64,000 bases of DNA from Heterostelium multicystogenum (Eukaryota > Evosea > Eumycetozoa > Acytosteliales > Acytosteliaceae), in NCBI GenBank assembly GCA_003667245.1, contig RCNN01000044.1, forward strand, positions 62,001 through 126,000. Reading direction: 5' to 3'. The notes beneath the pieces are model-generated. The model saw nothing but the letters and a program-made list of their open reading frames with translations. It did not search any database and was not told where the DNA came from. The first letter of the stretch is position 1, and every line of letters begins with the position of its first letter. Below, piece by piece: positions 1-22,183 of the stretch. Position numbers and translations under genes: made by a program.

Positions 1-734
1 AATATGCTTATGTACAGGTAATTTAGATTAAGCTTTTTGTTTTATGAATGACTATGACTGTGGTGTGTGCGATGCAATGGCAATGACTAAATTTATTAAT
101 ACCCATAAAATAATATACCAAATATTACTATCCTGTGTTGTTGCTGCTGCTGCTGCTGTGTTGTTGTTTATTCCAATGTTTTATAAAGATGATTAATTTC
201 TTGAATTCAATGTAGTAGTAGAAGAAGAAAAGAATGAATTACAACAATACATCACATTACTTTAGTTTTAATTAAATTTGGTCTAAGTTCATGTTTTTGT
301 GAAACATACATAAACTACCAACAAACTAAACCAACGACACACCCACTGTTATAAAAACTGACACAAACAAACAATACACAAACAAATTTTTATAAAGTGG
401 GTTTGTACTTCTTTGGCGACTACTACTACTTTGATATTATTGCTATTGAATCCAACTACCTATAAACTGACCAACCACATTTTATAATTTTGATTTCAAA
501 CTAAATTTTATATCTTTGTATCTGTATGTTTATGTTCAACTCGACCCAATTTAGCTTATTTCATATCAGCTAAACATTGCCAAAGTAATAGAACAAAATA
601 AGATGTTACCTTTTATGATATATTTATTATTTACTCTCTTTTTCTTCCTGTGTACCTTTACTATTCTTTTCTATGTTTCTAGTTTAATTTGTATATTTGT
701 TTTTCTGACTTTATAATGATTATGATATTTCTTT

Positions 735-763
735 AATCTATCTATCTATCTATCTATCTATCT
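735..763. repeat. TATC tetranucleotide microsatellite
   Basis: About seven tandem copies of TATC lie in non-coding DNA. This is an ordinary microsatellite for an AT-rich amoeba genome. Confidence 0.8.
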
Positions 764-1738
764 TGCACTTCAAATATTACTATTACTACTGTTATTATTA
801 ATATCAATTAAAGTGTGAGCTAAAAGTAAACGTACATTAAAATGATATCAGAAAAATAAAGAATTAGGCAATATGTGCTCTTTTTACCCCAGCTCTAATT
901 ATGTTTTTATGAGGTATTATTATTTATAAAAAATCAATTTAAATTTTGTTGTCTAAAATAAAAAAAAAATACTGCCCTATCGAATAGGACCGAGAGAGGC
1001 AAACAAATGGGAACTTTTAAAAAAAAGTACACACAATATCCTTTTTAGTTTCAAAATTGAGTGAGTGTGGTGGTGTTGGTATTGGTTTTTCAAACTTGAT
1101 TTAACCGTTGTTGTTGATTGAGCTATATATCCAGGTCAACTTTTAAAATTTGTAGACAACAAACAACAGAACAACAACTGTTAGCTAAGATCAGACTAGC
1201 ATGACCACCACCGATAAACTACACAATAAAACAACAATAACAATTGATATTTGATTGTCACTACTTAGTCTGGGTATGATTGATAAGTTTACCTTTTGTT
1301 TAATTAAGTCTACTTGTCAGAAATGGATAAATCAATTGATTAAACAGTCTATCTATTTGAATTTCGATTGTATTAATATATAATTATTTGGTTTCTATTA
1401 TTTTTATATTAATAAATAAATAATTTGATTAACAAGATCTTAGAAGTTATTATTCTTTAAAATCTTTTTTCTTTATAAATAAATATTAAACTACTATTAT
1501 TATTATTATTATTATTATTATAACATTAAGTTTAATCTAAATCATTTTAAAAGTAAACTTTCTATTCTATTTCTATCTTCTCAGACTCTGATTCTTATTA
1601 TTCTTATTGTTCTAATAAGGTTATGTAATTTTGGATGATGGATAAATATAAATAATAATAATATCAATTGAAATATTATTATCTTATTTTATCTTAATTA
1701 ATATATGTTTTAAATAAATGGATGTAATTGATAATAAT

Positions 1739-1778
1739 CCCATAGATTAGATATGGTGAGATCATTCTAATCTATGGG
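1739..1778. other. perfect 13-bp stem-loop
   Basis: CCCATAGATTAGA pairs perfectly with TCTAATCTATGGG across a 14-nt loop. It is more GC-rich than its surroundings and lies far from any recognised gene. Confidence 0.6.
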
Positions 1779-2756
1779 CATTTGTTAAATCAAAATCAAA
1801 ACAATAAATAAAGATATAGAAAATTTCAATGTAGAGTATATTCTTAAAATTCATTTATAATTGTTGTCTATTATTATTATATGCAGAGTGAATGGTTGGT
1901 TGAATAGTAATAAAGATAGGTACTATTAGTAATATCAACACACACTAAAACCCAAACAGTAGAGGTTTACCATCCACCCATGATCATCCCCCACAACACT
2001 ACCAAAACAAATCCCTCAAACATATAATCAATCCATCCAATTTAACATGTAAAGTAATTTACTCACTAACCCATCGCAATCCAACCCCTATACCCCTCTC
2101 TACACTATCCTACTACTACTACTAATACTATTAAGATATTATTGTGTGTTAATTTAAAATACAATATCAAATAGATAGATAGATAATTACATTTTGATGA
2201 TTTATTGAATATCATCATTTATATGATGCATTATTACAAAATACTATTTTTTAATTTAGAGAATGTAAGTCATAATAAATGAAACAATAATACTGATTAC
2301 TATTCATATCTATTGTTGTTAATAGATACCAAATGGATATTTACGAATATTTATCAGTTTTGGGCTAAATTAACTTGTATCCTGTCAGTGACTCCACCAA
2401 TAATTAAATAAAAAGTTAATAGGGTTCTTAAACAGAATACATATTTATTAGAATAGTTTAATTTTACATTATGTATAGTTGTTGTTGTTGTTGTTATTTA
2501 AAAAAGTAAGTTAGTAAGATAGGATAGTTAGTAGTGTTTGAAATTACATTATTGATTTGTTACGGATTGGAATGGATTGGGTCATAGAAAGTATTATTAC
2601 AAATGTTATTTAAACTGAGTTGTTGGTTTCATTTGATTGAATAATCAGATAAATAATCAAAAGCGGATGTTTGATGGGTTTGAGTATTGGGAAGTTCATT
2701 TTTAAACTTATGATAATTGTTTGACGGCAGATGTAAATTGATCAGAGGTATAGTCG

Positions 2757-4428
2757 CTATTGAAAAAAAATATTTACAACTGGATTTGTATAAAAAATTC
2801 CTGGATGAGTTGACATGAGAGTCACTAGATAACGTTCAAGTGAGACTTGTCGACCATTCACCACTTGTTTCGAAGATGGTCTCAATTTCTTTGGCGGAAG
2901 GGCCATTAATGTCTTATTTGGAGTAGTATTGAAACTACAACTTCTTATCTAGATACAGATAACTTTAATTAATTATATATTCCAATAATTATAATTATTA
3001 TTATTATTATCGTTCAACTATACTTACTTTTTTATCTAATAATAAAAAGTTATTGTATCTTCTATGTACGACCCATTCGGAATAACTTGTTTGAATATGG
3101 ATATTATATTCAATGAATGATGTTATTTTCGAAAAACTAATGATGGATATGGTTAAATCCCATGCCGGTCCGGTTTTGCATGATGGTTTCCAACCTTTTT
3201 CGTGACTGTACATGGGTGGTGGAATTACCGGTATGATGTTGGGATTGTTGTTGTTACTGTTGGCGCTGTTGCTGTTACTGCTGATGATGTTGTTGACAAT
3301 GGTTTGGCGCTGATATATCAACTCGTCACTGGACGGTTTCTTCTTGATTGAGAGTTGTATTTTTGGAGGTGGAGTTTGTGGTTGCGCTGGTGGAGGTGGG
3401 AGTGGTAAAGGTAGAGGTGTCGTCGTTTGGAAATTGTTTAGCAAAGCTGTTGTAGAAATAGTACGAGTCATCTTTGAACCGGCTGGTCTGTCAATTTTCT
3501 CTTTAGTAATTTTGAATTGAGAATTTGGTGAAAGCGCAGCATTTTGTGGACTAACCATATAGCTACTGCTAGAGAGAGACGAGTCCATTTCTGTGGAGGT
3601 GCCAGTATGCGATGATTTTGCAATGTATGCTGAAGATGGAGTTGCAGATGATAGAGTTGTGTTGTTATTCGAGTGTTCTGATGAATGTGGAGAAGTCTCC
3701 AATGACCTAGAATAAGAGTCACTAGAATCTGACACAGAGTCAACCATTGATGAGGTAGTTTCATCGTAGTAGCTTGACGACAGCTTCGATGGATGGTATT
3801 GATGTGCATTAGAAGCATGTGGAGTTCCAATAGGTGAGAATCGATTGAGGTCACCTTGAAAAGAGAGTCTTAGGCCATTGGAAAGAAGTGCCTCCACCTC
3901 GTCTCTGTCACCTTGACAAAATTCAATGGCGTCCAAGATGACATGAACCTCAAGGTGACTGAACATCTGAATCAGATAGGCTTCATCTTCATCCCAATCA
4001 CGAGGAATTCGAGGTGTGATCGTTGGTGTGGTAACGCTAGTTTCTACCGACTGGAAACTGCTAGCAGCACACTCCACCACTCTGGAAGGTGCTGATTGAT
4101 TGAAATTTCGATGATGATGCTCACTTTTCAACTGAAGCTGTGGTAATGATATAGAGGTTTTTGGAGTCTCTGAATTGGGTCCAACTTTTGTAACAGCACC
4201 TCCACCAACACTGACATCGTCAGAATTCTGATGATTTACAATTTCCTCAATTTCTCTGTCCTCTTTTATTTCCTTTAGAAATGGTTCAAATTTATCATTT
4301 TGTTCTTGAGCCAACACTGATTGTTGTAGTGATTGCTCGCTTTGTTCGTGACTAGATGGTGTAATAATAGACTGTGTTGAATCTGTTGCTTGTTTTTGAT
4401 TTAGTTGATCTGAAATTTCTAAATCCAT
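2757..4428 (-). CDS. CUE-like and PX domain protein
   Basis: Exon 1 (4428-3028) encodes 467 residues. Residues of about 148-190 look like a CUE/UBA-type ubiquitin-binding three-helix domain (IQMFSHLEVHVILDAIEF, then GDRDEVEALL). A long Ser/Pro/Asn-rich linker follows, then the start of a PX phosphoinositide-binding domain with the family's RRYNNFLLLD motif. A GTAAGTA donor at 3027 leads to exon 2, which starts at 2912. Exon 2 supplies the PX proline motif (ALPPKK) and the Arg-containing segment (RQVSLERYLVTLM). The frame ends at a TAG at 2757-2759, just after an eight-T run. With seven T the frame would run on to 2708. The expected role is on endosomal membranes, binding PI3P and ubiquitin. 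The PX call is firm and the CUE call is moderate. Confidence 0.8.
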
Positions 4429-5256
4429 AACTAATAGCTTAAATCTAAGATTTGAACATAACTTTGAATTTAATTGAATGAATAATTAAATAATAATGGA
4501 TGTTTGATGTTTTTGTTTGTTTGATTGAGTATCCTACTATTATTATTATTATTATTGACCTATAAATATATTGATCTACCCTTTTTGCGGATGGATTTCC
4601 AAAGATAGATTTTAAAATTCAATTCATCACAATTTGAGGACTACTATATTAATGATTACTATTGTGTTGAGTGAGTGTTGCTGAGATGAAGAGGAACGGC
4701 GTGATTGGTCTAGTATCAAGAATTAAATTGATGGGAGTGAGGTTGCGTAGCAAAATGGATATTTGACGCTTTGCGATACGATATTGACTATAGATTATTC
4801 GAAGTTGGTGAATTAGGAGTAAAACAAAACAACAAGTTGAGGACCAGCATTTACTCAAAGAGAAAGAAAAATATTATCATAATATTAATAATAATAATAC
4901 AAAAAAAAAAAAAAAAATAATAACCATAATATTGGTGCACCATTAGATGATATTGCCCTGGACAACCTATTCATCAAAAAATCAATATCAAAAAACAAAA
5001 ATCAAAAACTCACTTCATTTTTGTTATCAGAAAAAGGGTCTAAATTGATCAAAACAAAACACATCATTTAATAGTTAAAAAGGTAGAGACAAAAATAGGC
5101 ACATTTGTAAAATACTGCTATGATTGATGTGTGTGGGAAACGAACAACCACAAAAAAAAAAAAAAAACAAAATAATCAAATAAAACCAAAAAAGAATCTT
5201 GATTTTGGTGTTTTTGGTATTGTTAATTAATTAAAATATAGATTAGATTTTATTTA
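4429..5256. other. intergenic region with one weak small ORF
   Basis: AT-rich DNA with poly-A tracts at about 4900 and 5150 lies between two minus-strand genes. The block 4649-4858 is less AT-rich and stays open on the minus strand for 69 codons. It gives a hydrophobic peptide with no family I recognise, and the opposite strand also has a short open frame (4685-4765). It could be an orphan exon or non-coding, so I do not call it a gene. Confidence 0.4.
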
Positions 5257-6308
5257 TTACAACAGAAATTTAAAAGTGAAAGGAAGAGATTTATAAATGA
5301 ATGAATAGTGTGTGAGTGGGAGGAGGTGGGTTTGAGTTGGCGTAACTTGTGGCAGTGGTTCTTCAATCCACATCCATGTTACCACATGTTTAAAAATAAA
5401 TAGATTTAGTTGGTTGTAAGTTGTAAGTTGTATACATGGAGGATGTAATGACTGCGAACATATTATTATATAGTTGTTGATGGTTTGAAGATAGTATCTA
5501 TTATTACTAATGGAACCATTCAATTTAATGAACTGGCTTCTCGGATTACTATTGTTCTTTCTTGTGTAAATAAAAATAACGATAAGAGCAATCGTTAATG
5601 ATAGAATCGAAATAACGGTGATCTTGAGTGCGTTTCTCTTTATGAATGGTATACATCCTTTTCTGTCCATTCCCAAATATAGTTCCTCCTTTGATCTTAA
5701 ATCACCTAAATCCTCTTCCTCCTGTGAATCATAACATATGTTAGCACCTTTCATTCATAAATCGCGATTCCCGATACTTACAACATAATTATCAACATCT
5801 TCCCTAACAATAATATTGGCTTCATCAAAACGGATCTTTTTCTTGTCCTTCTGTTGTTGTTATTGTTGATGAGGCAGGCAAGAGTGTTAATATCTACTTT
5901 TTAAAAGTAGTTAGGCTCGTTTAAACGATACTTACATTTCCACCTTTAGATTGGGTACCAGTAATACTTTCCAACTCTCTTGTTCTCTCTCTAATTATAT
6001 CATTGAAAGCATTGATCCTAAGAAAAGATAAGTGAGAAATCATAGGTCAGTGATATTGGTCCTAATTATCAGATTTCAATTGGTACTCACTTTGGTCTAG
6101 CCGAGGTGATTGAGCCAGAGTTTTGAGCACTAAACTCCAATTGCTGTACAATCTCTTGTGCCTCTTCCAAGTCACTCTCAATCTTGTTAATCAATATTAT
6201 TTTCTCATCATTGGATACCAAGCTATTGCCCAAAGAATTCAAATTGCTAAGAATAGAGTCAGCCAATTCATTGAAATCCTGCTCATAGTGTGTGAATACG
6301 TGATCCAT
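5257..6308 (-). CDS. Vti1-like N-domain membrane protein lacking a SNARE motif
   Basis: There are four exons (6308-6091, 6017-5936, 5850-5782, 5721-5257) with canonical splice sites, and the phases agree throughout. The first 75 residues resemble the N-terminal three-helix domain of v-SNARE Vti1 (YEQDFNELADSI, EKIILINKIESDLEEAQEI). The next exon continues it (FNDIIRERTRELESI). After a short charged linker there is one clear membrane segment (ITVISILSLTIALIVIFIY) followed by a basic TRK stop-transfer. No heptad SNARE motif precedes the anchor, and none of the introns is long enough to hide one. The roughly 100 residues after the anchor are low quality and may be read-through past a lost stop. 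A role as a regulator or adaptor of endosomal fusion is inference. Confidence 0.65.
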
Positions 6309-7012
6309 ATTTCTTTAAAGATCTAATCAATCTATCAATCTTTCTATTTAATCTTTCTGTCTATCTATCAATCTAACTGTTTTAATATATCTCTACGATA
6401 TCTATATATCTTATAATAATGTTACAAATACTATGATAAATGACTTTACTAAAACAAGCAAATTGCAAGAATAAAGGTTCTTTCATTTTTATTAAAAAAT
6501 TCCAATGCAAAATTTTGATTTTTTATCCCCAAATAAAAAAAGACTCGATCTGTACTTTGTTACCTTACACATAACATTTTTCCAACAACAATAAACATTC
6601 TGTTATCTTCACCAATGATAAATAATAATAATAATAACAAATAATATAATAACAGAAAAGTATTTTTTATTTATAATCATATATCAACAAATATACATTA
6701 GTTATTATTATTACTATTCTATTATTATTTCTGATGTTATTATTGGTAGTTGAATAAACATCCTGGTATTTAATATTCAAATACTGGTAGAAGAATAATA
6801 AATAAACAACAAATATTGTGTTTTTTGAGAGTTCGAATTTTTTTAATTTTATAAATTGTGGTGGTAAAAAATCAATTTCAACACAATACATTCATTGATA
6901 AAAATACATATTCATTCATTTTATCAATTGAATTAACTAAGAAATCAAAATAGCAATACATATGAAGATTAGATAATATCATCATCAGATTGGATAGAAT
7001 AGCTATAGCAAG
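6309..7012. other. intergenic region
   Basis: This AT-rich stretch lies between the divergent Vti1-like and PAQR genes and must hold both promoters. I see only A/T runs, and the short open frames in it look random. Confidence 0.6.
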
Positions 7013-8382
7013 ATGTTCTCTTTAAATAGAATTACTAGTAGTACGAACAGTGGTAGTAGTTATGTAGATACTGGTGGGGGAGGAAGAGGATCTATGTTAT
7101 TTAGTGATTCTTTAGCTGAGAATGAGCATGCAAATCATGAAAAGTATGACTTTGAAGCTAGTATTCGAAATAGTAGTGACGATGACTCTGATGATAAAGA
7201 TGGTGCAGGAGGAAATCAAGTCAGCACTCCACCGATGGTTGATGACGTATTTTGCATGGTTGTACCGGCTGCTTCGGAGTTTGCTGATGTCGGTATGCTC
7301 ATGGAAGATGGTCAACAGCATCTACTCGAAGAAGAAATCCTCGAATTTAATGAGACACCACTGCTGAATGACATTATAAGCATTAATCAGCAGCAACAAC
7401 TACATCAGCAACAACATAAACATGTACATCTCAATGATATTTGCCTTTGTGGTGATATTGATAGCTTCATAGAGCTGATGACAACAGAGAATCCTTATAT
7501 CTTATCTGGGTTCCGTGAGTACACAACGCGCTCTTTCAAACAATGCACACTCTCCATCTTCAGACTCCACAACGACACTGGAAACATATGGACACACTTG
7601 ATTCCAGCTTTTATGTATCTATCTCTTTGTCATCAGTGAGTTCATGGCACAGCAGCGCCGACACCTCGTATTTACAATGTCCACATACAACTTGAATCTA
7701 CTGGCTTATCTTTCTAGCTGTTTTCTCTGTTTCTTTGCCTCTTCAGTGTACCACACCTACCGCTCTTACTCACTGGCAATCTACAAAAAGACACTCATGT
7801 TTGACGTCTCCTCGATCGGACTAGTCATTCTCACCAGTGTCAATCTCATCATATACAGTGAGCTCTACTGCTTCCCAACAGCAAGAGTACTTTCACTGTG
7901 CTTATTCTTCTTTCTCATTGCAGCAGCTCTCTCTCTACTGCCCAAGATCATGCGTGAAAAGCGATTTTCACTTCGAACATTGATTTTCTCTTTCCTCGCA
8001 CTGCAGGGTCTGATGTCCACTTGCTGCGACTGTATCTCGAGCACTCAAGCATCAAACAATATCAATACTCTATTCTCGACGACACCAACCTCAAGTGGCT
8101 AGTTTTATCGTACCTATTCATGGCAATAGGATTATCAATCAGACGTATTAAATTGCCTGAATTAATTTCACCAGGTAAATTTGATATTTTTGTAAGTATC
8201 ATCTCCCGTACCTCTCTTGAGGCCTCAATCCAACACAATCCAATGACTAACCGATTCCCCACTTCATTTGCAATGGCTCATTTAGTTTTCCAGTCATCAA
8301 ATATTCCATGTTTTAGTAGTATTCAGTACCTATTTTTATTTATAATGCATATGGACACGGACCAGAAGCATGCCAATTGTAA
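7013..8382 (+). CDS. PAQR family (adiponectin/progestin receptor-like) seven-helix protein
   Basis: The first 150 residues are acidic, Ser/Asp/Gln-rich and cytosolic-looking. The PAQR core follows, with the family signature RLHNDTGNIWTHLIPAF. Then come several membrane helices, ASSVYHTY (the first metal-site His region), FDVSSIGLVIL, and PGKFDIF before an intron at 8192-8285. The last exon gives SSHQIFH, the second His motif, and the terminal YNAYGHGPEACQL. All metal-binding motifs of the family are present. The frame must shift near 7636, 8006 and 8340, and the second site fits a G-run miscall. Members act as membrane receptors or ceramidase-like hydrolases. The ligand cannot be told. Confidence 0.88.
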
Positions 8383-8413
8383 TATACATTATTAAAAAGT
8401 ACCAACCAACTTT

Positions 8414-8440
8414 AATATTAAACAAGAGTTGTTTAATATT
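8414..8440 (+). terminator. hairpin after the PAQR stop codon
   Basis: AATATTAAACAA and TTGTTTAATATT form a perfect 12-bp stem with a 3-nt loop, 32 nt after the PAQR stop. It is placed to act in the 3' UTR or 3'-end formation. The function is inferred. Confidence 0.45.
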
Positions 8441-8687
8441 GGTGTTGTTGTTGTTTTTGTTTGTTTTATTATAACCCTTTATTCCCAATTATTATTATCA
8501 CAGGAATTCAACAAAGTCTTTCTTTTTTATATTTTGTTATTTAAGGAGATTAATATTAATTGAACTGTAGTTATATGTTGTTGTTGTTGTTAATGACAAT
8601 TAAAATCAATTGTGAGTGTTTGAACACAACATGAATCAAGCAACTGCCAACCAAACAAACAAACACCAATGAAATAACAATAAAAAT

Positions 8688-8723
8688 AAAGTCCCAATAA
8701 TTAAAAACTAACATTGGGGCTTT
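8688..8723. other. 11-bp stem-loop in the PAQR-BEACH spacer
   Basis: AAAGTCCCAAT pairs with ATTGGGGCTTT (one G-U) across a 14-nt loop. The stem and loop size are similar to the hairpin at 1739-1778. Confidence 0.45.
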
Positions 8724-9224
8724 CTTGTACTAGTACAGAAGATTTCTAATTTTTTACAAAACATCCAAACAACTCAATTGAGTGAAAGTGAAACCTTATT
8801 CCACATTCCACTTTTTAATAAAACAAAAAAATTCATGCATAAAAAATTAAAAAAACTAAATTCTGATTTATAAAAATAAAGATATTTATTTATTATCTAT
8901 CATTCATTTATCATATTTATATTATTATTATTTTATATTTGTATATATATACAAATACATACATCATCAACAACAACATCAACATCATCAAGATTCGACT
9001 TGAATTTGTTAATTACCAAAAAAGATAAATATATATATATTGATTTATAATATAGATTTAGTAATATTATAATATAAAGAATATTGTTTTGTTATTTATT
9101 CATTGTTTATTTAGATAAGATAAAAGATAGAGAAGATAGAGAAGATAGATATAATATAGATAGATAAGATAGATATAAATATAACTACAAGTTACATTAT
9201 GTATATGTTTGATAAAATAAAATA

Positions 9225-20007
<10,783 letters not shown>

Positions 20008-20322
20008 AAATCACACAAACAAAAGCCCAACCTAACCAAAACAGACAAAAATAAAAACAACTCAACCTATTCAAGTAAAGCTTTACTTGCATCAAATTAC
20101 ATTTATATGTCATTAATCTAACTGGTCTCGATTTGCCAACTGAGGCTAAGCCTCTGATGTAAATAGTGTCTGTTCTCACAGTTCCTTTTTGGTTTTATTT
20201 TTAATTTTTTTAAAATTTTCTTTTATTTTATTTTTTTAGTTCACCTTTTTCTCTTTTTCGCTGTATCATTTTTATTTTTATTTACAATAACAACATTATT
20301 TATATAATACTATAATTATAAG
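20008..20322. other. intergenic spacer between BEACH gene and SerRS
   Basis: T-rich DNA lies between two plus-strand genes, with a long T-rich run at about 20190-20290 just before the SerRS start, as is usual in dictyostelid promoters. I see no gene in it. Confidence 0.6.
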
Positions 20323-21925
20323 ATGGGTTTAGATATTGTTATGTTCCGTGCCCCAGATAAGGGTGGAAATCCAGATTTGATTCGTGAGTCCCAAAAGAGA
20401 CGTTTCAAGCCAGTCGAATCTGTCCAAACTGTTATCGATTTAGATATGAAGCTTAGAGATGGTAATGATCTTATCGTTATTCCAACCAATCAACCAATCA
20501 ACCAATCATCAGGTCAACACATTATATCAGATAAAATTATTGGTACTAGAAATTTGACTTTACAATGATACATATGAAGAAAAGACTTTGCACTATATAC
20601 AAAATGGGAATAGATGTTATATAGGTCACACCTATTGATTGGTTGATGGTTGATGATTGATCGATGATATTCTGTATAAATAACTAATATTAACAATGTT
20701 TAATTAAATTTAGCCAAATATCGTTTGGATCAAACCAATGCTGAATATGCTAAAGTAAATAAGGAATTGGCTATGAAGAAGAAAGCAGGTGAATCAGGTG
20801 AAGAAGTCGATAAGTTGGTTGCCAAGGCTGGTGAGATTGATAAGAACATTATTGTATTCAAGCAAGAATGTGCTCAACTTGATGAGGAGTTAAAGAAGGC
20901 TATTAAGCCAATTGGAAATATTGTTCACGAGTCTGTCCCAGTCTCTGACAATGAAGACAACAATTTGGTTGTCCGTACTTGGGGAGAGCCAAAGACACAA
21001 AAGGACTTGTTGCATCACCACGAGTTACTTGAGATGATCGACGGTTACGATTTAGTCCGTGGAACCAACGTCTCTGGACATCGTTGTTACTTCTTGAAGG
21101 GTGTTGGTGTCGAGCTCAACATGGCCATCATCAACTACGCCCTCGCTTTCCTCAAGAAGCGTAGCTACACTCACTTGCAAACCCCATTCTTCATGCGTAA
21201 GGAAGTTATGGCCGAGACTGCCCAGTTGGAGCAATTCGATGAGGAGCTCTACAAGATTGTCGGTGGTGCTCAAGGTGAAAGAACACGAAAAGTATTTGAT
21301 CGCCACCTCTGAACAACCAATCTCCTCCTTCCACCGTGGTGAGTGGATTGAAGAGAAGGACTTGCCAAAGATGTACTCTGGTTACTCCACCTGTTTCCGT
21401 AAGGAGGCTGGTGCTCACGGTCGTGATGTCTGGGGTATCTTCCGTGTACATCAATTCGAGAAGGTCGAGCAATTCGTCATCACCAAACCAGAGGACTCCT
21501 GGGAGATGCACGAAAAGATGATTGCCACCGCTGAGGCTTTCTACCAAGAGCTCGGATTGCCATATCAAGTCATTTCCATCGTCTCTGGTGCTTTGAACAA
21601 CGCCGCCGCCAAGAAATACGATCTCGAAGGTTGGTTCCCAGGTTACAACCAATACCGTGAGCTCGTCTCATGCTCCAACTGTACCGATTACCAATCCCGT
21701 GATCTCGAAATCCGTTGCGGTATGAAGAAGCAAGGACAACAACAAAAGAAATACGTACACATGTTAAACTCAACTTTGGCTGCCACCACTCGTGTCATCT
21801 GTTGCATTCTTGAAAACTACCAAACTGAAGGTGGTATCAACGTACCAAAGGTACTTCAACCATACATGGGTGGTACTGAATTTATCCCATTCGTCAAACC
21901 AAAGCCAAAGCAAAAGGTAAATTAA
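20323..21925 (+). CDS. serS: cytosolic seryl-tRNA synthetase
   Basis: Exon 1 (20323-20461) starts MGLDIVMFR and carries the conserved [16 protein letters not shown] segment. A 252-nt intron ends at 20713, and G plus CC makes the junction Ala codon. Exon 2 has the antiparallel coiled-coil arm, motif 2 ([20 protein letters not shown]) and motif 3 ([16 protein letters not shown]), ending in a Lys/Pro-rich tail. This is the eukaryotic class II enzyme that charges tRNA-Ser and makes precursors for Sec-tRNA. Near 21282 the reading frame changes between the VGGAQGE segment and [12 protein letters not shown] with no plausible intron, so one base is wrong or lost there. No mitochondrial presequence is seen. 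Confidence 0.94.
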
Positions 21926-22183
21926 TCAATTAATGTGTTTCAAAATAGAATCTCCTTATTAACAACTATTTATAACTTTAGTAAACTAATGGTTTAGGTA
22001 TAAATAATACTTTATAAATAAAAGTAAATCCCATTCTAATAATTTAATCTACATTAGAAATATATGAATTATTATTTGATTCCAGTAACAAAGCTACTAC
22101 TTCTACTACTTCCAAACATTTTATCTCTTTCCATTTATGTTATTTATTATTTATAAATTATAGTCCAATCGAGATTTACGTTT

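Larger units (their letters stand above)
1..2756. other. long AT-rich intergenic region
   Basis: No convincing exon was found on either strand. The stretch holds a GCT/GTT tract near 140-170, a TATC tetranucleotide repeat near 735-763, an ATT repeat at about 1497-1520, a GTT repeat near 2478-2496 and a perfect 13-bp stem-loop at 1739-1778. It lies downstream of the minus-strand CUE+PX gene. Confidence 0.6.
8383..9224. other. intergenic region with two hairpins
   Basis: This stretch separates the PAQR gene from the BEACH gene, both on plus. It holds a perfect 12-bp hairpin at 8414-8440, just after the PAQR stop, and a second 11-bp hairpin at 8688-8723. From about 8860 to the BEACH start it is A/T-rich with GATA and ATAG repeats, probably 5' leader and promoter. 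Confidence 0.6.

Noticed and set aside
101..108. ACCCATAA, matching the Dictyostelium upstream element of small RNA genes
   Set aside because: An eight-base match is expected by chance in 64 kb, and no class I RNA or snRNA sequence follows at the usual distance.
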